Made by a program: the position numbers and the translations under genes | Assembly (NCBI GenBank): GCA_037447655.1 | Contig: JBBHKE010000049.1 | Coordinates: 25,510 to 89,509 of the forward strand | Source: Zygnema cylindricum | Lineage: Eukaryota > Streptophyta > Zygnematophyceae > Zygnematales > Zygnemataceae | Length of the DNA stretch: 64,000 nucleotides | Direction: 5' to 3' | Part shown: positions 56,901-64,000 of the stretch, piece by piece | How the letters are laid out: each line of letters starts with the position of its first letter | How positions within the stretch are numbered: position 1 is the first letter of the stretch | The notes under the pieces: generated by a model | Database searches by the model: none | What the model was told of the DNA's origin: nothing | Seen by the model: only the letters and a program-made list of their open reading frames with translations

Positions 56901-58897
56901 AAATCCATGAATAGAAATTTTTATCAAGGGTTAGAGGTTGCTCTTGGGCCATCAATAAGAAACTCTTCTAACATATTTTTCATCTGGTTGGTATTTTATA
57001 ATTGTAAGTCAAAAAATTTGGAAATGGATATTGTGTTGAGCAAAAACGTATAAATGTGAAGTAATCATAAATCTGAACTTGAGATATTAAATAAAAACTC
57101 ATAGAAGGGGTTTAGTGTTAAGAAAAATTTGCATGCTATCAACTTTGCACAAAATATATACTGAAACGAATAATCTTGTGTTTTCCAACAAACCTCCACA
57201 AACACAAGCTTATGGTGCCTCCAGCTCAATTTAAACCCTTCTGCGTGAGTTAAACTTATTTTACAAAAAACACTTCTGCAGTAAACCAATCGTGTCAAAA
57301 AAAAAACTATGAGATCAAAATTTCACTGTACATTTTAAGCTTATTTAAATTCAAGTCATCTTCCCTACTCACCTCCTCCACCTCCTCCAACTCCTCCCCT
57401 CCAGCAAATTCTCCCCTCGAAAGCCCACGAAAATCCTCTCCAAAATCCCTTTTAAGCATTTTCTTTAGGTACTGTCCTAAACAACCCTCCTGCTCCCTTT
57501 TGACAATCCTTCCATTCCAGGGGTTCAGCCCACTCCAACGACTACTTATTCTCCTCCTTGGGCAAATCCTTCTGATCCGGGGGTCCAGCCCACTCCAACA
57601 ACCACTCCTCCCCATTGGCAAAATCCTTCCGTCCCCGGTGTCCAGCCCACACCAACGACTCCTCCTCCCCAATGGCTAAATCCTTCTGATCTGGGGACCC
57701 AGCCCACTCCAACACCTACTCCAGGTCTCCCCGCGTTTCCTTGTTTTCACTATGCATATCAGCCGATCTGAGAAATATAATAATATTAAGAAATACTAAA
57801 CAAGCATTACTTCACCACCACCTCCTCATCCGCCTCTCTCCTTGCTCAACGCTCTTCCCCCTTTACTTTTCCTTCCTCCCTCCCCACTCTTCCCTTCTCC
57901 CTCCTCCTTCGTCCGTCCTCCCTCCTCCCTCCTCTTTCCTCCCTCCTCCCTCCCTCCTCCCTCCTCCCTCTTCCCTCCTCCCTCATCCCCCATCCCTCCT
58001 CCCTTCTCCATTCTCCCTCCTTCCTCTTCTCCCCTCCTTCCTCTCTCTTCATGCCTCCCTCTCCCACCCTCCTCCCTCCATCTCATTCCTCCTTCCCCTC
58101 GCTTATCCTCCTCAACCCCTCAACACTGTCACATACCATCGCTCTTCTCACCATCCCATAGGCCACTTCGTTTTTCACAAATCTTACCCAAAAACTTCAA
58201 GGAAATGTGTTTTTTTTCCTTTTCATTTTTCTAAAGTGGAAACAATGCTTAGACGTGAAATATGTGTGCTAGAGGACTAGAAATTGGATAATATAACTTA
58301 ATTTTATGAAATTCAATTGTAAACCTTGAGTGTTAAGTTTTTGTTTGTTTCAAACTAATCATAACTTTTCAATAATCATGCATTTGAAATTTAAACAGTT
58401 CAATTTTTGTACCCAAAGCCCTATACTTTACTTAAGCAGGGAATTTGTAAAGTACAAACATTTACCTTAAACATAGAAAATGCTGTTCGTTCATATGCAT
58501 GTTAGAAAAAAAAATCAATTTCTTGATATTTAATCCAACAATTAAGTAGATGTGAATTTTCTTTCCATTTATGTTAAACAATACTTCCTGTTCCTAAATT
58601 CCTACGAAAACGTTTTAAAATCCCCATGAAAACTTAAAATAATTCCAACAACTCTAAAAACACTGAGCACATGGAAAATCCTGAAAAATCACAAAATTAC
58701 TCCATTTTTTTTTTCCGTTTAAAACCCCAGGAAATACAATCGCTCTGATAGGAGTCACCGGGGGTGTTTCCGCCTTGTTGCTTACTTGTGGAGGATTATA
58801 TTTTATTTTTATCTCCAAAAAAAGAAGAAATAATGGAGAAAACGATGATAATTTACACCCTCTTTACAATGGACCTGATGAGGTCGTCCGCCATTAG
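48948..58897 (+). CDS. LRR-EGF-stalk-transmembrane receptor-like protein, 3' part of gene
   Basis: Seven exons are inferred from GT-AG sites and reading phase: 48948-49019, 51339-51410, 54615-54686, 56007-56078 (one LRR each, phase 2), 56356-56567 (EGF-like, phase 2 in and phase 1 out), 57521-57724 (Pro/Thr stalk, phase 1 both ends) and 58731-58897 (transmembrane helix, tail and TAG). All junctions keep frame without stops. The joined product is about 231 residues from the first visible LRR. It would sit in the plasma membrane with LRRs outside and a tail of about 29 residues inside, with no kinase. The family role of such LRR receptors is ligand or partner recognition, often with a signalling co-receptor; this is inference. 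The 5' end is not seen. One acceptor (51337-51338) is AA instead of AG. Confidence 0.8.
49020..51338 (+). other. Intron 1
   Basis: 2319 bp, very AT-rich, with runs of ataat/aataa and a (TA)n(CA) microsatellite at about 50930-50970. Segments after the donor and before the acceptor are similar to those in introns 2 and 3, so exon and flanks were copied together. A run of T precedes the acceptor. No coding feature is supported. Confidence 0.75.
51339..51410 (+). CDS. LRR exon 2 (72 nt), acceptor mutated
   Basis: Reads (L)[18 protein letters not shown] then TALQR(L). Donor GTAAGA is intact. The base pair before the exon is AA where exons 1, 3 and 4 have AG. An upstream AG at 51301-51302 would add exactly 36 nt in frame with no stop (12 mostly hydrophobic and Cys residues). 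The exon may be spliced that way, skipped without frame loss (72 nt, phase 2-2), or dead. Confidence 0.7.
51411..54614 (+). other. Intron 2
   Basis: 3204 bp, the longest intron of the gene. It contains an extensive (AT)n/(ATAC)n microsatellite at about 53255-53395 and many AAT runs. Blocks near the 3' end (gaaacatgtattttttc, aaaattgtaaattgg) recur in the region before exon 1 and in intron 3. No additional LRR exon was found inside. Confidence 0.75.
54615..54686 (+). CDS. LRR exon 3 (72 nt)
   Basis: Acceptor gtcacag, donor GTAAGA. Reads (L)[18 protein letters not shown] then TSLHR(L), fitting the plant-type LxLxxNxLxGxIPxxIGxLxxLxx pattern throughout. Confidence 0.88.
54687..56006 (+). other. 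Intron 3
   Basis: 1320 bp, AT-rich. The first 100 bases resemble those of introns 1, 2 and 4. Just before the acceptor is a short direct repeat, ggttttacggatggcc (about 55965 and 55983). No gene seen. Confidence 0.75.
56007..56078 (+). CDS. LRR exon 4 (72 nt), last full repeat
   Basis: Acceptor gtcacag, donor GTAAGC. Reads (L)[18 protein letters not shown] then TSLEL(L). Joining to the next exon gives LLQNNCL, which continues the LRR pattern into the C-terminal cap. Confidence 0.88.
56169..56344 (+). repeat. Two 88-bp tandem repeats in intron 4
   Basis: Copies at 56169-56256 and 56257-56344 (cgttgttaaaagcaaaaatt ... cttgatggcaacca), almost identical. They end 11 bases before the acceptor of the EGF-like exon, so the duplication includes the polypyrimidine and likely branch-point zone. 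Confidence 0.9.
56356..56567 (+). CDS. EGF-like cysteine-rich exon
   Basis: Acceptor ttgttccag, donor GTATGT. 212 nt: one base completes the Leu codon, then [15 protein letters not shown] finishes the LRR cap. Cysteines follow at [17 protein letters not shown] and [18 protein letters not shown]. The last stretch fits the PROSITE EGF_2 pattern C-x-C-x2-[GP]-[FYW]-x(4,8)-C exactly. Nine cysteines in about 70 residues indicate an extracellular disulfide-bonded module. A longer frame in another phase (from 56376) is a shadow. Confidence 0.82.
56568..57520 (+). other. Intron 5
   Basis: 953 bp, phase 1. The 3' 160 bases are strongly pyrimidine-rich (ctcctccacctcctccaactcctcccc) and end in a good acceptor, ccttccattccag. 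Earlier AGs are followed in the needed phase by stops (for example TAA at 57478-57480), which selects 57521 as the exon start. Confidence 0.7.
57521..57724 (+). CDS. Pro/Thr-rich stalk exon with 60-nt repeats
   Basis: 68 codons, phase 1 at both ends. The pattern [19 protein letters not shown] recurs with a period of 20 residues (60 nt), three full copies and a part of a fourth (QPTPTPTPG). Conserved positions are [13 protein letters not shown] and G. Such Pro/Thr segments form extended, probably O-glycosylated stalks that lift a receptor head from the membrane. The donor is CAG|GTCTCC, weaker than the others. An open read-through frame would end in TGA at 57770. Confidence 0.75.
57725..58730 (+). 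other. Intron 6 with long polypyrimidine tract
   Basis: 1006 bp. About 57830-58110 is nearly pure C/T on the plus strand (ctccctcctccctcc repeats), which gives long spurious frames on both strands. The acceptor aaaaccccag follows a T-rich run at 58703-58715. Confidence 0.75.
58731..58897 (+). CDS. Transmembrane and cytoplasmic tail exon
   Basis: Starts in phase 1 (G|GA, Gly). A hydrophobic helix of about 26 residues runs from TIALIGV through [11 protein letters not shown] to LYFIFI, followed by the stop-transfer cluster SKKRR and the tail [20 protein letters not shown] then RH and TAG (58895-58897). The positive-inside rule puts the tail in the cytoplasm. There is no kinase domain or ITIM-like motif; HPLYN is the only tyrosine context. 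Confidence 0.83.
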
Positions 58898-59270
58898 ACT
58901 CGCTTGACATAAAAAAGTAATGCCAAGAAATTATTGATTGGATCTATATGCATTTTATTACATTTTGTTATACTTTATCTTTGAAAGACAAAAAGTATAT
59001 TATCAAATTGTCATTGTAATAGACATTCAATTTCTTTGGGAAACGAAAAAGTAAAATTTATTTCGACATGCAGGATTATTTTTCTTATTGTTTGTACTAG
59101 AAATGTAGAATGTGAGCATTTAATTAGTAATTTGAATTTTGCAAATTTGGTTCGACTTACACATTCCTTCCTTTATCTTTTTCCTTTTAGCAGTTTCCTC
59201 TCAACATCAACCCCTCTACCTGTACCTATAGTCATGACTAGAAAATAAAGAATGAGATACAAAACAAAGT
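58898..59270 (+). other. Probable 3' UTR with polyadenylation signal
   Basis: AT-rich, no long frame continuing from the gene. AATAAA is at 59244-59249, about 350 bases after the stop. The exact cleavage site cannot be read from sequence. Confidence 0.5.
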
Positions 59271-59399
59271 GATTATAATTCCTCCATCGTGCATATTAGA
59301 CCCTTTAATGAAGTGAAAACTTTGAAAAAACGTTGTTGTTTATGTGATGAGAAACGACGTGACATATAATGAATTTATATTTTGCAATATGGTTTAGTG

Positions 59400-59600
59400 T
59401 TGCAATAGATTCGAATGGAGTCAAATAGAGGCGAATGGACTCAAATGGATTAGAATACAATGGAATAGAGTCCAATGGAGTTGAATAGAATGGAACATAG
59501 TCTAATGGAGTCTAAAAACGTGGACTTGAGTCGAATAGATTTAAATAGAGTCTATTGAGCCAAACGGAGTCAAATGGAGTCCAATGGAGTCGATGCCTCT
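59400..59600 (+). repeat. Degenerate decamer tandem repeat
   Basis: Around twenty loose copies of a 10-base word near aatggagtca/gaatagagtc (attcgaatggagtcaaatag, then actcaaatggattagaatac and so on). It is a small minisatellite or eroded satellite of GGAGT/GAATG type, without coding potential. Confidence 0.8.
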
Positions 59601-60529
59601 CTACACCTGAAACTAGAAGAGGATAGACCTGACTCCATTTGCCTACATTGGGGCTTGACAACCGCTTCCCATGACCATTCCTCCCACCTTTCATATTATG
59701 AGGGGCTCCAAAAACGTAATTTTCTCCCCCTATTCCTTTTCGCTCATGCCTCCATTAAGCCCTCTTAGTGGACCTATCCTCAGATTCTGTGCACCCGCGT
59801 GTGGTGGCATGGAAAGGATTCCATTGATTAAAATTTGTGTCCAGATCAGGTTTTATTTTCTATCAATCATAAAGGACTTAAAAAAATTAGCCACTCCTAA
59901 ATGTAGGTACCCCTCTTTACAATGCGAGTGATTCTCTAGTTCGTCAATCCAAGGCGTCCCTTGAAGGTGGAACAAGGAGTTGGCGATTAATGTCCTTGTT
60001 TTCCTCTCACTTTGAATCTATCATTTGGATAAAAAAGTGATCTAATCACTTATCAAAAAGAGTACGACCCACAACTTCTAATCATATATGCAACACCGAT
60101 AATAACGCGATGATGAAAAAGGCAAAAAGAAATGGATGCCAACAATTCCAAGCTTCTCGTATACACATAACTTTAAACAAAGATTTATTGAAACACGGTT
60201 AGTCCCAAGTAAGGAAATGGAATATTAATATGTCTAACACTACCTCTATTTACACAAAACTTACCTTAACCAGCCTCGAAATACTCTTAACGCCACATGG
60301 TCCAGAAAATTTCAACCAATTAAGATTTGTTAGCTCTAAACCAATCATACCACTTAAAGGTACATATTGAACTTAATATAAAAAACTATCCAGAGTGGCC
60401 ACTATTATAATTGTCACTATTAATAACACTATTAATCCAGGGTGAAAATTGCGGGCTCCTCGTAAAGGTTTCGAATCTTGGAGGTAGCTATAGTGGTTCT
60501 GACCAATATTACCCCACGTTTGAGTTGTC
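59601..60529. other. Unassigned region
   Basis: AT-rich with short open frames in all phases (up to 86 codons at 59671-59931), none of recognisable composition. Faint gypsy-like wording may continue on the minus strand from the fragment at 60530, but I could not align it. Confidence 0.4.
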
Positions 60530-60860
60530 ATTGTGACGACCTCTTATCATGTTCAATGTGGAGGGATGTGAATATATGCACAGAACATCACATGTATTTC
60601 CCCAACCTAGTAGACAATGTTGAATTCATCTTGTTGTAGAATAAAAGCCCACCTGGTCAATTTATCGGTTAGCTTACCATTCTTTATAACTCACTTACGA
60701 GTTTAATGATCTATGCCAAAGTGAGCATAAACCTATAAGAAGAGGCCCCAAATTTTTGATACCCTAGACCACCGCCACAAGTTATCCATCATAACTAAAG
60801 ATTCAACCTTCTTATTACTCCACTTAACAAAGGCTGCCACGCACACCACTCCGGTGCTAT
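60530..60860 (-). pseudogene. Ty3/gypsy RNase H end remnant
   Basis: The complement strand reads NGKLTDKLTRWAFILQQDEF then NIVY, matching the gypsy RNase H terminus in which a RWxxxLQxFDFxIVY motif follows the connection helix. The flanking sequence is full of stops. It is a small, old relic, separate from fragment J. Confidence 0.5.
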
Positions 60861-61152
60861 CGTGTTCTGCTAACTCCTCTGCCCCAATCCACATCTTCTC
60901 CAATCTGTGTAAACAAAGAACGACCTTCGGAGATCCGATAATCTACGGGTCAAATAATCATGAAGAGCCCCCTTTACTAACACAAACTATTTTTATTGTG
61001 CTTGTGAGAGACCGATTCATCGTAAGTCTTACGTGGTATTTTCGTCATCATAAAGTCATCATAAAGTCCTAGTGGACTTAATTTTTGTACCGACTACGTC
61101 TAATTAAATCGTGTAAGCAATAAGAAAATGTCAAAACCAAATCTTATTTTTG

Positions 61153-61680
61153 GTCTAAGTGGATGGCTATTTAATAGCGAGTGACAAACGTGAATGCATT
61201 AATGAGTTGAAACGTTATATCGTGCTACACTTTAAGGTTATGTACCTTAGCGAGGTCTGCAATATTTTGGGAATTGAGATGATTTGTGATAAAGAGGTGA
61301 ACATCAAGTTTAATCAAATTCTATACATTGAAAGGGGATTTTAGGGCGGTCTTCCATGTTCCACTGGAAACTGCTTTGTACGTCATTGATGCAAATCTAA
61401 GAATTTGGAAGTTTGACGAGGGAGATACTCTCGATCTACCATATCGTGAGGTTGTTGATTGTCTTACATACATTGTCGTTGGTACGCAATCTAGATATTC
61501 CGGTCACAGTCATTCGTGAGTCAATTTTTTTAGGTGCCCAAAAAGGTGCATTAGGAGGTCGTCATGAGGCTTTTTTGTTTTTTGGTCGCTATGTTACGTT
61601 TACGACTTACCTTTCAATTGGGTATAGAATCTTTGAAACATATCGGATATTGCGATGCAAATTAATGTCGAGGTTTTGAT
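61153..61680 (+). pseudogene. Copia reverse transcriptase fragment, third lineage
   Basis: 61159-61344 reads DGYLIASDKRECINELKRYI, then SEVCNILGIEMICDKEVNIK, matching RVT_2 just after the catalytic motif (VDDLLIAS in the family). 61328-61519 continues WKFDEGDTLDLPYREVVDCL then TYIVVGTQS. The part to 61680 matches the segment leading into RNase H in broken frames. The wording differs from elements A-H and I. Confidence 0.72.
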
Positions 61681-64000
61681 TAGGTTAAATTTCTAGTTCT
61701 AAGGTTTTCTGCGAACTGTTGCAGATTCCAGATTCTTGGGACATTTCAGAATTGCGTAACACTACCCGGGTGATACACTTTTCAGACCATTCAGGTCTTC
61801 AGCAATGAATCCAAAAATAGAGACTTCTGTCTATGTTCATTATGACTTAATAGACTGTGGCATACTCTTCACAATCATCAAAGAATCACGAAAATCGACC
61901 AAGGAATCACTTAGATATCCTACTTCAGAATTGCGCTTTTGGCAAAGCTTTCTTCTTCTTAAATGGCGAACTCTTACACTTCGTGAATTACTCTAAAATC
62001 TGGTGTTTCTTAATTTATATTGACATTGCTATCTAATATCTAACATATAATTAAAAGATTGTACCGTACTAAAACCCAACTCCGCCTAACACACTAAAAG
62101 TTAATTACTTACAGAGGTACAAAGAGGTAGCACCAACATAATGTTTGTATATGACAATGTGATGTGGCGTCAGGTAGTCCAAACATTCAATCAATTCGAA
62201 TTTCTGGTCGTCGATGAGATTCATACAGCAGTGTCTTTTTGCCAGTTTCGGAATTGGACACTCCTATAAATCCAGAGTGGCCTCATACCATTCGATCTCC
62301 CTTAATTTAGGTTAGGTATTTGCAGTATTTTGTAACGGCCACTCTTCTGTGACACGTGTCATTTACTTGTTTTTATTTGTGTTGTGTATCACGATAAATT
62401 TATCGCAATAACACCAATACAAATAGTTCCGGTTATCGAACGGTCAGGGGTCCCGATATATCGCTCCGAGACCAACAAATTCCTTATCGGCGATAAGTGG
62501 AAAATGTATAGAACTCTACATAATAGTACTTTAAAATATACTGTATTATTATTTTCACTGTATATAGCGTGGAATGCCACGTGTCACAATCTATTCCGTA
62601 CTCTGTGTAACTCACTAACAGAGGGTCAGTACAATGGTATAAACTGTACAGTAGTAGGGTACAAACTGTACAATTATCGCAAATAGTTCCCGGTATAGGT
62701 ATTATCTCGATAAAAAACCGTTATGTCAATATTTAGTGCCAATACATCAATTATCGGCAAGCAAAAGAAAGGTACACATTGATTATCAGAAAAACCCTAC
62801 CGATACACAACACTAGTTTCTATGCATTCTTCTCCCTTGTTCACGGTTGACAAACGTTGTGTGGTACTCTGATGAACTGTGCCATTTCACAACATTGATC
62901 AACGAAGAATTCCTTCACCCTTAGAAATCCACTATCCGCCAAACACTTATTTCAAAAACCATCTCAGCCGTAGATGGGGTTACCCAAGAACCCTACCACT
63001 TCGAGCTAAATGGCAAGATATAGGAACAAGGAATTGTGTCGTAAGATGGACCAAACCAGGTCTACCGCGGACTCCCTCTAACCAAGGTTAGGCTGAAGTA
63101 ACAAAGAACTTGGGGTCGTAAGCCAGAGGTCTGGTGATAGGTTGAACGGTCAAAGAAATGACTTTGACCTAATCCAAAACAATTGGTACAAGGTAAGGTT
63201 GAGTTGAGATTGGGGCAAACATTCTCCACAGTAACTAACGATTTTAAGAACATTAACCTAGAAAAAATCTGTTTGGAAAAGTTTTTTGAGTTTTGTCTTT
63301 CTTGCAAGGCTGAGTTTCCTACTGATGAAGACTTCAACCTTCATTGTGATCTTGCTTCTCTTGTGAACCCTTTGTCACATTTGTACATCTGAGTGGGATC
63401 CTGTTGCATTCTTGCTTGGAGTTAATAGTTGGACAAAACACCACACAGGATACACCAAAAGGACAAAAACAAAGATGAATCAACCACAAAATGACAAAGA
63501 AGTACCAACACATACCCGATCGGATGAGACAACCAAGAAGGACAAAAAGTATCCCTACATTCCTCTATCAAGGGATCACAAAATCACAAGAAAAAAGTGC
63601 ACAAGTCATCCATAAAACAACAACCACATACAACAGCAAAAAAAAAAATGAAAAAAAAAAAAAACTAGTGGAAAGAGGGCCCGAACCTTAGAACCGCTCA
63701 CCACACCGACAAATTTGACCAACCAAAGATAAAAAGGAGAGAGTGGAAAACCCTAAAATACCCTAAAAAAACACTAAAAAAAAAATCAAAACAAACCGTA
63801 AAAACACCTTAAAAACCCTTAAAAACAATAAAACAACATTAAATTGTCCTGGAGGTAGATGACAAAGTTTTTTGTTGCTTGTAGTACTCCGGAACACTGA
63901 GATTGCTGATTCATTCAACACCAAATAGATGCTGGGGGAGGGAAGAGAGAAGAGATGGTAAGGACAGATAAGGAGGGGAGAGGGGGGGGGGGAGAGGGAG
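61681..64000. other. Unassigned AT-rich region, low-complexity at the end
   Basis: Short frames only. The frame 63183-63392 (69 codons) has CLSCKAEFPTDEDFNLHC, a C-x2-C...H-C arrangement, but no support as an exon. 62330-62420 carries acacgtgtca and gtgttgtgtat words reminiscent of LTR ends. 63630-63665 and 63760-63840 are A-rich, and 63940-64000 is a G/A-rich run. No gene is called. Confidence 0.4.

Noticed and set aside
57741-58280. 179-codon Pro/Ser/Leu-rich frame, and its 86-, 130- and 73-codon overlaps on both strands
   Set aside because: All arise from the polypyrimidine tract in intron 6, which lacks stops in several phases; the splice phases of the receptor gene exclude it.
63183-63392. 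69-codon frame with a C-x2-C...H-C zinc-finger-like arrangement
   Set aside because: Only part of a C2H2 pattern, no second His at the right spacing, no neighbouring exon.

Overview
This window comes from a large, repeat-rich, AT-rich eukaryotic nuclear genome. It holds one recognisable host gene and a thick bed of decayed retrotransposons. The host cannot be named from sequence alone. A plant-type leucine-rich repeat (LRR) consensus encoded one repeat per 72-nt phase-2 exon, Ty1/copia and Ty3/gypsy elements, and G-box-like ACGTGGC motifs in the LTRs favour a streptophyte (alga or early land plant). Other protists with plant-type LRRs and copia elements (brown algae, amoebozoans, ichthyosporeans, chytrids) are not excluded.

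Positions 1-36415 are a nest of Ty1/copia elements on both strands, with one Ty3/gypsy fragment. I label them A (plus, 1-5769), C (minus, 5849-8574), gypsy J (minus, 8575-10608), B (minus, 10609-13657 continuing at 18239-18409), N (plus, 13658-18238), G (plus, 18410-36415, split twice), F (plus, 19161-25490, inside the LTR of G) and H (plus, 28893-35329, inside the reverse transcriptase of G). Three solo LTRs lie at 760-1941, 7373-8349 and 24423-25288. Elements A, B, C, F, G and H are full of stops and frameshifts. N is young: it has near-identical 930-bp LTRs, a perfect 5-bp target duplication (ATCCT) and encodes only Gag. N, F, G and H carry, right after the 5' LTR, a sequence resembling the copia primer site that pairs with an internal (anticodon-arm) segment of initiator tRNA-Met instead of the usual 3'-CCA end. 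The main-family LTRs also contain an antisense tRNA-like B-box/T-arm.

Positions 36416-40479 hold an abrupt LTR-like start and unassigned DNA with a GC-richer island carrying a 64-bp tandem duplication. Positions 40480-46085 are a different, decayed copia lineage (element I). Positions 46086-48947 show nothing firmly supported.

Positions 48948-58897 are the 3' part of an intron-rich plus-strand gene, reconstructed here from splice sites and reading phase. It has four 72-nt LRR exons, each in a homologous intron context, then a cysteine-rich EGF-like exon, a Pro/Thr-rich stalk exon of 60-nt repeats, and a last exon with one transmembrane helix and a short basic-then-acidic tail ending in TAG. 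The phases agree at every junction. The product would be a type I membrane LRR-EGF receptor-like protein without a kinase. Because exon plus flanking intron have been copied in tandem, this is a candidate modular LRR exon array. The 5' end (start codon, signal peptide, any earlier LRRs) was not found.

Positions 58898-64000 hold the likely 3' UTR, a degenerate decamer repeat (about 59400-59600), a gypsy RNase H remnant (minus, about 60530-60860), a copia reverse transcriptase remnant (plus, about 61150-61680) and otherwise unassigned low-complexity DNA.
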